From Treponema sp. (GTDB lineage Bacteria > Spirochaetota > Spirochaetia > Treponematales > Breznakiellaceae): a stretch of 5,956 bases of DNA. Below, piece by piece: positions 1-5,956 of this stretch. The number at the start of each line of letters is the position of its first letter. Position 1 is the first letter of the stretch. Both the position numbers and the translations under genes were made by a program. The stretch covers positions 1 to 5,956 of the forward strand of contig JAIRRR010000081.1 of the NCBI GenBank assembly GCA_031255875.1, written 5' to 3'. The notes under the pieces were generated by a model, which was not told the origin of the DNA, made no database searches, and saw nothing but the letters and a program-made list of their open reading frames with translations.

Positions 1-56
1 CTACACTTAGGGAGACATTCGGACTCCGGTTTCCGGGGCCGCCCAAAACAATTAGC

Positions 57-60
57 GAGG
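57..60 (+). promoter_or_regulatory. Ribosome binding site of ackA
   Basis: GAGG within GCGAGG (55-60) sits 6 bases before the ATG at 67. It supports this start even though the frame has no stop codon back to base 1. No convincing -35/-10 pair is visible in bases 1-66, so the promoter probably lies outside the window or ackA is cotranscribed with an upstream gene. Confidence 0.7.
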
Positions 61-66
61 ATTTAC

Positions 67-1404
67 ATGGTAATTTTAACACTCAACTGCGGCTCATCGT
101 CCGCGAAGTACCAGGTTTACGATTGGGACGCCAAAGATATTCTGGCGGTAGGGATTGTGGAAAAGGTCACGATCGGGGGTTCCTTTATCAACCACAAGGT
201 AAAAGGCAGGGAGGAGATCACCATCGAGCACGACTGCCCCAGCCACACCGACGCGGTGGACCTTATCATCAGGACGCTGACGGACAGCAAAACCGGCGTT
301 ATCGGCGACATGGGCCTGATCAAAGCCGTGGGGCACCGGGTGGTCCACGGGGGCGACAAGTTCACCAAGAGCGTGATCGTGGACGACGCGGTCATGGCTA
401 CCCTGGAGGAAGTCAAGGACCTGGGGCCCCTCCACAATCCGGCGAATATCATGGGCATAGAGGCAGCCAAGAAGGTGCTCCCCAAAGTACCCCACTGCGC
501 CGTCATGGATACCGCCTGGCACCAGACCATGCCGCCTGAGTCTTTCCTCTACGCCGTGCCCTACGAGTGGTACGAGAAATATTCGGCGCGGCGCTACGGT
601 TTCCACGGGACAAGTTTTCTTTATACCGCGAAACGCGCCGCAGTACTTCTGGGCAAGGACCCCTTCCAAACCAACCTGATCATCTGCCACCTGGGGAACG
701 GCTCCTCGGTAAACGCGGTTAAGGACGGCTGCTCCTTCGACACCTCCATGGGCGTCACCCCGCTCGAAGGCCTGGTCATGGGGACCCGCTCGGGCGACAC
801 GGACCCGGCCATGCCCTTCTATGTGATGCGCAAGACCGGCATGAGCGCCGCCGACATGGAAAACGCCCTGAACAAAAAATCCGGCCTTTTGGGCATTACC
901 GGCAAATACACCGACCGCCGGGATATCCAGAAAGCCAAGCTCGACGGCGACAAGCGCTCCCTCCTCGCGCAGGACATGGAGGCCCACCGGGTCAAGAAGT
1001 ACATAGGGGCGTACCAGGCCGTGCTGGGCCGGGTTGACGCCCTGGTATTTACCGCCGGGGTGGGGGAATTCGCCTGGTTCATACGGGAGAAGATACTGGA
1101 CGGCCTTGAAGGCATCGGCATAGCCTACGATCCGGACGCGAATAAAACCGCCTGCACCCGGAACACCGAGTCCGTCATCAGCAAGCCCGGCTCGAAAATA
1201 CCGATCTATATCATCCCCACCGACGAAGAGCTCGTGATGACCGAAGACGCCTACGCGCTCATGGCCGGGACCTACGACGTGCACACCAAATTCAGCTATT
1301 CCTTCCAGAAGAAGGATTACGTGAACAAGGGCCGCGCCGAAGGGCTGGCGGAGGAACTCAGGAAGAAGCCGGAACTGGAAAAATACATCGCCAAGCCCAG
1401 ATAA
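67..1404 (+). CDS. ackA: Acetate kinase
   Basis: Cytosolic acetate kinase (ASKHA fold) that transfers phosphate between acetyl phosphate and ADP, giving ATP and acetate in the Pta-AckA pathway. The 445-residue protein opens with the family signature NCGSSSAKY (N7). Using Methanosarcina AckA numbering, which fits here, R91 (HRVVHGG), D148 ([10 protein letters not shown]), H180 (YGFHGTS), H208 (HLGNGSS) and R241 ([13 protein letters not shown]) are all present. The late acidic motif PTDEEL lies near residues 384-389. The reading frame is open to the window edge, but no ATG, GTG or TTG lies upstream in frame; the ATG at 67 follows GAGG at 57-60 with a 6-base gap and fits the family N-terminus. 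Oddities: F184 replaces the usual His of GFHGTSH, F335 replaces Asn in the GxGEN motif, and a tail of about 40 residues extends beyond the usual 400-408. No pta is visible here. Identity is secure; normal kinetics are inferred. Confidence 0.97.
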   Translation: MVILTLNCGSSSAKYQVYDWDAKDILAVGIVEKVTIGGSFINHKVKGREEITIEHDCPSHTDAVDLIIRTLTDSKTGVIGDMGLIKAVGHRVVHGGDKFTKSVIVDDAVMATLEEVKDLGPLHNPANIMGIEAAKKVLPKVPHCAVMDTAWHQTMPPESFLYAVPYEWYEKYSARRYGFHGTSFLYTAKRAAVLLGKDPFQTNLIICHLGNGSSVNAVKDGCSFDTSMGVTPLEGLVMGTRSGDTDPAMPFYVMRKTGMSAADMENALNKKSGLLGITGKYTDRRDIQKAKLDGDKRSLLAQDMEAHRVKKYIGAYQAVLGRVDALVFTAGVGEFAWFIREKILDGLEGIGIAYDPDANKTACTRNTESVISKPGSKIPIYIIPTDEELVMTEDAYALMAGTYDVHTKFSYSFQKKDYVNKGRAEGLAEELRKKPELEKYIAKPR

Positions 1405-1410
1405 GAAAAT

Positions 1411-1460
1411 CCGGGCCGGAGAACGAACCGCGGGCAAACCCGAATTTCGAGGAGGCCCGG
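1411..1460 (+). terminator. Possible stem-loop after ackA
   Basis: A perfect 7-base inverted repeat, CCGGGCC (1411-1417) and GGCCCGG (1454-1460), begins 6 bases after the ackA stop codon. It encloses a small CGGG-CAAA-CCCG hairpin at 1431-1442. No T-run follows either stem, so this is not a classical intrinsic terminator. It could be a Rho-dependent end, a 3' stabilising structure, or chance pairing in G+C-rich DNA. Confidence 0.25.
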
Positions 1461-1518
1461 GCCGCGCCGGCGGAACCCAGGGGATTCCGAGAAGAGGCCG
1501 CCGGCAGATACGGGAAAG

Positions 1519-1540
1519 CCGGCGCGGACAAGAGCGCCGG
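1519..1540 (-). terminator. Possible terminator of the minus-strand gene group
   Basis: One base beyond the TGA of the DJ-1 gene lies a perfect 7-base stem, CCGGCGC (1519-1525) with GCGCCGG (1534-1540), and an 8-base loop. On the minus strand it is followed by CTTTCCCG, a poor T-tract. An alternative, mutually exclusive stem pairs 1499-1505 with 1518-1524. Its position suits a terminator between convergent genes, but the weak T-tract keeps confidence low. Confidence 0.3.
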
Positions 1541-1541
1541 G

Positions 1542-2093
1542 TCAGCGCAGCACGACCGCCCTGGCCAGTTTTTCCCCTTCGGCGGGGCTTAAAAGGAGGC
1601 CGATGACCGCTATCGCCCATTCCGCAGCGGTACCGGCGCCCCGGCTGGTCACGATGTTTCCGTCTACAACCACCCGCTCGTCAGACCATTTGCCGCCGCT
1701 TACCCCCTTTTCCATGCCGGGGTAGCAGGTAAAACGCCTGCCCGCGATAAGGCCGAGCGGGGCGAGCACCACCGCCGGGGAGGCGCAGATAGCCGCCACG
1801 ATACGGCCCGACGCGGCCTGTTCCCTGAGCCGCTCGCCCAGTTCCGCGCAGGCGGCCAGGTTTTCCGCGCCCGGGCCGCCGCCGGGGAGCAGCAGCGCGT
1901 CGTAGGTCCCGCCGGTTTCCGCCAGGATCCTGTCCGCGGTAACCGGCAGTTTGTGGGAGCCGGTAACGGTCCTGTTCCCGCTTATGGAAACCGTCGTAAG
2001 CTCCACCCCGGCCCGGCGCAGATAGTCGATGGGCGTAACCGCCTCCACTTCCTCAAACCCGTCCGCCAAAAAAACAACAGCTTTTTTCGCCAT
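1542..2093 (-). CDS. DJ-1/PfpI family protein (YajL/ThiJ-like)
   Basis: A 183-residue single-domain cytosolic protein of the DJ-1/ThiJ/PfpI superfamily, with a glutamine-amidotransferase-like fold. The N-terminus (AVVFLADGFEEVEAVTPID) carries the conserved E17, equivalent to human DJ-1 E18. R27 lies in LRRAG, LLLPGGGPG at 67-75 is the oxyanion-loop region, and AAICASP at 100-106 has the reactive nucleophile-elbow cysteine C103, equivalent to human C106. SRGAGTAAEWA near 150-160 matches the SxGPGT motif with Ala for Pro. The partner His of human DJ-1 (H126) appears to be Y124, as seen in many bacterial members. Family members are linked to oxidative stress, protein repair or glyoxalase/deglycase activity, and which applies cannot be read from sequence. 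The start is fixed by AGGAGG 6 bases upstream. It is the third gene of a minus-strand group, 60 bases after the helicase, and converges on ackA. Confidence 0.93.
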   Translation of the reverse strand: MAKKAVVFLADGFEEVEAVTPIDYLRRAGVELTTVSISGNRTVTGSHKLPVTADRILAETGGTYDALLLPGGGPGAENLAACAELGERLREQAASGRIVAAICASPAVVLAPLGLIAGRRFTCYPGMEKGVSGGKWSDERVVVDGNIVTSRGAGTAAEWAIAVIGLLLSPAEGEKLARAVVLR

Positions 2094-2099
2094 AAGTAT

Positions 2100-2105
2100 C
2101 CTCCT
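2100..2105 (-). promoter_or_regulatory. Ribosome binding site of the DJ-1 gene
   Basis: The minus strand reads AGGAGG here, a perfect Shine-Dalgarno core 6 bases before the ATG at 2093-2091. It is much stronger than the site of the upstream helicase gene, which suggests this small protein is translated independently and efficiently. Confidence 0.85.
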
Positions 2106-2112
2106 GGGTTTA

Positions 2113-2142
2113 ATTTTAGCGCCGCGCGGGGCCGGAGCGCAA
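2113..2142 (-). promoter_or_regulatory. Weak candidate promoter for the DJ-1 gene
   Basis: In the 60-base gap behind the helicase stop, the minus strand carries TAAAAT (2118-2113), 5 of 6 matches to the -10 consensus. TTGCGC (2142-2137) lies 18 bases upstream, with only 3 of 6 matches to the -35 consensus. The -10 is an A/T island in very G+C-rich surroundings. Transcription would start near 2106 and give a leader of about a dozen bases with the Shine-Dalgarno at its very end. This could be chance. Confidence 0.2.
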
Positions 2143-2153
2143 GGAAAGGCCCG

Positions 2154-4706
2154 TTAGCCCAGAAGGTCCGAGAGACGGCGGTAGGCATGGTTCACCAGAT
2201 GCTTGGATGATACATCGACATCTTCCCCCAGCTCGTCTATCAGCGTTTCCAGGGAGGCGAGGCTTTCCCCCAGGCTGGTGTGGAAGCCCCGGGAACACTT
2301 GAACCAGTAGCTGCCCGCGCCGTTGGTAAAGAGGCCGATAAAACCCAGCTCTTTCCTGTCCGCGCCTCCGGAGGAATCGCCTTTTGCCGGGCCGTTTTTG
2401 CCGGAAGCGCCTTTGCCGGAAGCGCCCCGGGCGTTCAGCTTCCAAGCGGCCGGAGTGGCGAGCAGCGGCAGGGACTCAAGCAGGGCCGGCAGGTTTTCCG
2501 CAACCCTGAAACTGGCCTTGCGGGGCCAGGCCCGGTTCAGGGCGCCGTCAACGGCCAGCGCGGGGACAAGCTTCAGGATAAGCGTCAGTTTTTCTTCCGC
2601 AAGCAGGGTGTACCTGCCGCTTACCGTGATAATCCCCCGCAGGCCCTTGTAGATGGACAGGTCGGCGGGTATGCTGCCCTTGACCCGGGCAAGCCGCTCC
2701 CAGGGCAACACCACTGTTTTTTTGCCCTTAAAGGTTTCAATCTCGAAAACCTCGCTGCCTATCTTTACCGTGTTCGTAAAGTCCCGTGCCTTTTTCGGCC
2801 GAGCCTCCCCCGGCGCAGCCCTGCCGCCCAGGGCGGCGAAGAGCTCCGGGCTGAGCTTTTCCAGAACCTGCCTGGAAAGGGGGGACACCGACATGGCGTA
2901 CATCCTTGTAGTGCGGATAATTTCCCCGGCCACGATGTACTGGGGGTTCTCCCTGAACATAACCGAACCGGGGTGTATCAGGATGCGGTCCGCAGTAAGG
3001 CTCCGGTAGAGTTCCCGGCCTTCCCTGACGCAGACAAACTGGATAAGCCCGGCGGCGACGCAGGAAAGGTAATCGTCTTCCGTGCCGCCCGACAGCAGCG
3101 GGATGCCCATGCCGGAAACAATCTCCCCAAGCTGGGCGCCGACGTTCACGATCTCCGCCATGGCCTTTTCGTCCAGGTAGTTTTTCGCGCAGAATTTGCC
3201 TTTTGCCGGCGCGGCGGCGTAGGCGCGGTAGAGTTTCAGGTAGGACACAAAATCCCCGGCAGGATCGCGGAAACCGTGGTGGGCGCGGCGCGCGTCCATT
3301 TCCTCGCCGGGCGGGAGCACGTACGGACTCTGGGTGGACAGGAACGCTGCGGCGATTATGGTTTCCTCCGTAACTTCGGGATAGCGCAGTATCGCCTCCA
3401 CGATTATCCGGGACTGGCGGGGCGGCAGGGGGAATTCGGTCATCATCCTGCCGATGCCGGAAAGGCTGCGGTCCTTTTCCAGCGCGCCGAGCAGGTTGAG
3501 CGTTTCAATGGCGGCGATGATGCCGTCCCGGCCCGGAGGCGAGATAAAATCGAATTCCTCGAACGCGGTAATGCCCAGATCCGCCATGCGCAGCACCACT
3601 TCCGACAGATCCGTGCGGAAAATTTCCTCGGTGGTAAAGAGCGGCCGGTTCTCAAAGTCCTTGCGGGTATAGAGCCGGTAGCAGCTTCCCTCCCGGGTGC
3701 GCCCGGCCCGGCCCTTCCGCTGGTTCGCCGAGGCCTTCGACACCGGCCCCTCCACCAGGCTCGAGGTAAAAGTCTTGGGGTTGTAGTAGTTCAGTTTGGA
3801 AAGCCCCGAATCGATCACCGTGGTAATCCCGTCTATCGTAACCGAAGTTTCGGCGATGTTCGTGGCAATAACCGCCTTTATCTTGCCGGGCGGCGCCTTG
3901 TCGAAAACCCGCTCCTGCTCTTCCTTGCCGAGCCTGCCGTACAGCGGCACCAGGTGGAGGCAGCTCCCCGTCTGCCCGAAGGCCAGGCGTCCCATGCAGT
4001 TCTTGATCATCTTTTCGCCGGGGAGGAAGATGAGTATATCGCCCTCCCGCCCCTCGTTTACGATCCGTTCCGTAATAAGCTCTATCTTGTTAAGCAGCGC
4101 TTCCTCGGCAAGGCCGCCTTCCGCCCGGACCGGCGGATCGTAGATCAGGGTTACCGGGTAAGTAACCGCATCGATCTTTACCACCGGGCATTCGCCGAAG
4201 TATTCGGAAAAGACCTGGGCGTTAATCGTAGCCGAGGAGACTATCACCTTGAAATCGCGCCGGGATTCCAGAACCCGCTTCAAAAGCCCAAGGATAAAAT
4301 CGATGTTAAGGCTCCGCTCGTGCGCCTCGTCCACGACCAGGAGCGAGTACTTTGAAAGCCAGGGGTCCAGCTTCATCTCCTGTAGGAGAATCCCGTCGGT
4401 CATAATCTTGATCCTGGTGGACGGCGCGGTCTTGTCCTCGAATCGCATCTTGTAACCGGCAAGCCCGGGGATAGCGGTCCCGGTCTGCCGGGCGATAAAC
4501 TCGCTTACCGAAACTGCGGCGATGCGGCGGGGCTGGGTCACGCCGATGATGCCGTTCGCGGAGTAACCCGCGTCGTGGAGGATAACCGGCAGCTGGGTGG
4601 TCTTTCCCGAACCCGTAGGGCTTTCCACCACCACCGCCTGGTGCCCGGCCAGCGCGTCAAGGATCAGGTCCTTGTGTTTGTAAACAGGAAGTTCAAAGTA
4701 ATTCAT
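2154..4706 (-). CDS. hrpA: DEAH-box ATP-dependent RNA helicase, HrpA class
   Basis: An 850-residue superfamily 2 helicase that uses ATP to remodel RNA or ribonucleoprotein in the cytosol. In E. coli, HrpA is linked to mRNA processing and rescue of stalled ribosomes; in Borrelia, to post-transcriptional gene control. All motifs are intact: Walker A SPTGSGKTT (29-37), Ia TQPRR (57-61), Ib TDGILL (103-108), DEAH (126-129), SAT (158-160), IV ILIFLPG (224-230), V TNIAETSVTIDG (282-293) and VI QRKGRAGR (329-336). The winged-helix/ratchet (HA2) part covers about 360-560. An OB-fold-like region at about 565-625 contains HPGS and SPLSRQVLEKLSPELF. Residues 640-850 match no domain I know and include a Gly/Ser/Lys-rich linker. 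It is much shorter than E. coli HrpA (about 1300); HrpB has a similar length, but the motifs and OB region read as HrpA. The start lies 3 bases after the mtlD stop with only a weak GGTG site (4716-4713), so translation is probably coupled. Confidence 0.92.
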   Translation of the reverse strand: MNYFELPVYKHKDLILDALAGHQAVVVESPTGSGKTTQLPVILHDAGYSANGIIGVTQPRRIAAVSVSEFIARQTGTAIPGLAGYKMRFEDKTAPSTRIKIMTDGILLQEMKLDPWLSKYSLLVVDEAHERSLNIDFILGLLKRVLESRRDFKVIVSSATINAQVFSEYFGECPVVKIDAVTYPVTLIYDPPVRAEGGLAEEALLNKIELITERIVNEGREGDILIFLPGEKMIKNCMGRLAFGQTGSCLHLVPLYGRLGKEEQERVFDKAPPGKIKAVIATNIAETSVTIDGITTVIDSGLSKLNYYNPKTFTSSLVEGPVSKASANQRKGRAGRTREGSCYRLYTRKDFENRPLFTTEEIFRTDLSEVVLRMADLGITAFEEFDFISPPGRDGIIAAIETLNLLGALEKDRSLSGIGRMMTEFPLPPRQSRIIVEAILRYPEVTEETIIAAAFLSTQSPYVLPPGEEMDARRAHHGFRDPAGDFVSYLKLYRAYAAAPAKGKFCAKNYLDEKAMAEIVNVGAQLGEIVSGMGIPLLSGGTEDDYLSCVAAGLIQFVCVREGRELYRSLTADRILIHPGSVMFRENPQYIVAGEIIRTTRMYAMSVSPLSRQVLEKLSPELFAALGGRAAPGEARPKKARDFTNTVKIGSEVFEIETFKGKKTVVLPWERLARVKGSIPADLSIYKGLRGIITVSGRYTLLAEEKLTLILKLVPALAVDGALNRAWPRKASFRVAENLPALLESLPLLATPAAWKLNARGASGKGASGKNGPAKGDSSGGADRKELGFIGLFTNGAGSYWFKCSRGFHTSLGESLASLETLIDELGEDVDVSSKHLVNHAYRRLSDLLG
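2397..2426 (-). repeat. Perfect 15-base tandem duplication in the helicase gene
   Basis: Two identical adjacent 15-base units, 2397-2411 and 2412-2426, each read TTTGCCGGAAGCGCC on the plus strand. They encode GASGK twice at helicase residues 761-770. A degraded third unit at about 2382-2396 encodes NGPAK. The repeat is in frame, so copy-number change would only lengthen or shorten a flexible linker by five residues. Confidence 0.85.
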
Positions 4707-4709
4707 GCG

Positions 4710-5930
4710 TCACACCACATCCCGGTTTTCTTCGGCGCGTAGCAATTCCGCAGCCCCGCGTATGTCCGCAGGGCTCCCGCCTTTCAGGAAAACCCCGTAA
4801 ATTTCCAAAATAGCCCTTTGCAGCCTGCCGCCGGGCTCCAGGGCCGATACGCTTTCCAGCGCGGCGGCGGCATTCCCCGCGCCCTGGCCTTTGCCGCTCT
4901 CCCTGAGATACTGGTACACGGCCCCGGCCGCGCCTGCGGCGATATAGGCAGGGCATACCCCCTGCTCCAGGCAGAAAGAGGCCGCCCCGGCAAGCCGGTC
5001 GGAGGGGGAGAGCTTGCGGACAGGGTCCGCGCCCACCCGCCTGCAGGTATCCCCCAGGGCGGTGTTGGAAAAACGCAGCAGAAGATCGTCGATATGGTCG
5101 ATGATCCCCCTGACAGGAACCTGGTAGCGGGCGCCCAGAGCCAGGGCGCTTTCCAGCATGGCGTTCTGCGCCACAAGCCTAATATCGGGATTGCCGGCCG
5201 CCGCCCAGATATACTCAAAGCCCGCGAAACCGCCCAGATAGGCGCAGACCGCATGGCCCATATTGTGGACGTAGAGCTTCCGCCTGATATAAAAGCCAAA
5301 GGGCGAAAAAGGCACCATGCCCTTTACATCCGGAATACCGCCCCTGAACGCGTCCCGGTCCACCGGAAGGAACCCGTAGCGCTCGGCGCAGACCCGCAGG
5401 GGGTTGCCCGCCTGCATTTCGGGCGTCTGTACCGGCACCATGCGGCCAATAGACGCCTCCACAAGCCCGACATCCCGGTCGAATTTTTCACGCGCTTCCT
5501 GCGGCAGGTTTTCCCTAATCATCCCCCCAAGGACAGCGTCGGCGTCCATCAGATTTTCGCAGATAATAATGTTCAAGGGCCTCCCGGGTTTCCCGCCCGG
5601 GGCAAAGCGTTTCCTAATGCCCGCTGCAATAACAGGCGCGATGAATTTAAGCGCGTTAGCCCCGACCGCCGTGGCCATTATATCGGCCTCCGCTATCAGG
5701 CCCGCCGCCCGCTCCGCGTCCCTGCCGCTAACCGCGTCCACCCCGCTTATTTCAATGTCCTCGAAACCGCTGTCCGAAACCAGGCGGACCGGGTACCGGC
5801 GTTCCAGGTGCAGCCGTTCCACCAGGGCGTCGGCAATGTCGATAAAGGTAACCTCGTAGCCGGACAAGGCAAAAAGAGCGCCGACAAACCCCCGCCCGAT
5901 ATTGCCGCAGCCGTACATCACCATCTTCAC
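4710..5930 (-). CDS. mtlD: Mannitol-1-phosphate 5-dehydrogenase (polyol long-chain dehydrogenase family)
   Basis: An NAD-dependent cytosolic dehydrogenase that interconverts mannitol-1-phosphate and fructose-6-phosphate. Counting from the preferred GTG start (406 residues), the Rossmann motif GCGNIGRGF lies at 7-15. An acidic residue that favours NAD (D31 in TFIDIA) and the ICENL segment near 123-127 follow. The family catalytic signature K-x4-N-x2-H is KLYVHNMGH with K218, N223 and H226. The C-terminal domain has ALGDTCRRVGADPVRKLSPSDRL, typical of MtlD. E. coli MtlD has 382 residues. The start is set by GGAGG at 5940-5936, 5 bases before GTG 5930-5928; this gives an M-K start aligned residue for residue with E. 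coli MtlD. A longer form from ATG 5942 (410 residues) has no ribosome site upstream and would place that GGAGG inside the gene. No mannitol PTS gene is visible, so the substrate is inferred; another polyol-phosphate or hexonate is possible. It is the first visible gene of the minus-strand group. Confidence 0.88.
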   Translation of the reverse strand: MKMVMYGCGNIGRGFVGALFALSGYEVTFIDIADALVERLHLERRYPVRLVSDSGFEDIEISGVDAVSGRDAERAAGLIAEADIMATAVGANALKFIAPVIAAGIRKRFAPGGKPGRPLNIIICENLMDADAVLGGMIRENLPQEAREKFDRDVGLVEASIGRMVPVQTPEMQAGNPLRVCAERYGFLPVDRDAFRGGIPDVKGMVPFSPFGFYIRRKLYVHNMGHAVCAYLGGFAGFEYIWAAAGNPDIRLVAQNAMLESALALGARYQVPVRGIIDHIDDLLLRFSNTALGDTCRRVGADPVRKLSPSDRLAGAASFCLEQGVCPAYIAAGAAGAVYQYLRESGKGQGAGNAAAALESVSALEPGGRLQRAILEIYGVFLKGGSPADIRGAAELLRAEENRDVV

Positions 5931-5935
5931 AGCAG

Positions 5936-5940
5936 CCTCC
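5936..5940 (-). promoter_or_regulatory. Ribosome binding site deciding the mtlD start
   Basis: The minus strand reads GGAGG at 5940-5936, followed by CTGCT and then GTG at 5930. It overlaps the in-frame ATG at 5942, which has no Shine-Dalgarno of its own (the upstream bases are GGCGCGTA). The site therefore argues for GTG initiation; the next in-frame ATG, at 5924, would be 11 bases away, which is longer than ideal. Confidence 0.7.
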
Positions 5941-5956
5941 ATTACGCGCCGAATCG

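Noticed and set aside
1..66. Possible end of an upstream gene or ackA promoter
   Set aside because: There is a TAG at 8-10 in one frame and no convincing -35/-10 pair; 66 bases are too few to identify a gene end such as pta.
94..1620. 508-codon open frame on the minus strand opposite ackA
   Set aside because: It lies almost wholly antisense to a clear acetate kinase gene, runs into the DJ-1 gene, and its translation is low-complexity with no recognisable motifs. It is a by-product of G/C-rich third positions.
2280..4355. 691-codon open frame on the plus strand opposite the helicase
   Set aside because: It is completely antisense to a helicase with every motif intact. The translation is rich in Arg, Gly, Ala and His with no domain pattern, as expected of a mirror frame in G+C-rich coding DNA.
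5404..5859. 151-codon plus-strand frame opposite mtlD
   Set aside because: It is antisense to conserved MtlD sequence, Ser/Pro/Arg-rich, and has no matching ribosome site or motif.
1..5956. Mobile element, CRISPR array, tRNA, riboswitch or defence system
   Set aside because: I saw no transposase or integrase motifs, terminal repeats, regularly spaced repeats, cloverleaf or conserved riboswitch core. Four intact housekeeping-type genes account for nearly all of the sequence.

Overview
The window holds four complete protein genes and no sign of a mobile element, CRISPR array, tRNA or rRNA gene. It is G+C-rich, with strong G/C preference at third codon positions. The best guess for the host is a spirochaete of the Treponema type. 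The acetate kinase N-terminus and its long C-terminal tail look like the spirochaete form, and the HrpA-type helicase is about 850 residues rather than the roughly 1300 of proteobacterial HrpA. This is inferred from remembered family patterns, not from a search.

Layout: bases 1-66 are a short leader without a recognisable gene. ackA (acetate kinase) runs on the plus strand at 67-1404. A 137-base G+C-rich gap at 1405-1541 contains several inverted repeats and separates ackA from three convergent minus-strand genes. In transcription order these are an mtlD-like mannitol-1-phosphate 5-dehydrogenase (5930 to 4710), a DEAH-box RNA helicase of the HrpA class (4706 to 2154) and a DJ-1/PfpI (YajL/ThiJ-like) protein (2093 to 1542).

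The dehydrogenase and helicase genes are separated by only 3 bases and are almost certainly cotranscribed and translationally coupled. The DJ-1 gene follows after 60 bases, has a perfect Shine-Dalgarno sequence and may also have a weak promoter of its own. The products do not form one obvious pathway. Acetate kinase makes ATP from acetyl phosphate at the end of sugar fermentation; the dehydrogenase interconverts mannitol-1-phosphate and fructose-6-phosphate with NAD(H); the helicase acts on RNA; the DJ-1 protein is a likely stress or carbonyl-damage protein.

This looks like an ordinary chromosomal housekeeping region, and I found no convincing undescribed system. The points most worth a second look are the helicase C-terminal region (residues about 640-850, with a pentapeptide-repeat linker), two substitutions in conserved acetate kinase motifs plus a C-terminal tail, and the in-frame stop-CGC-ATG junction between the dehydrogenase and helicase genes.
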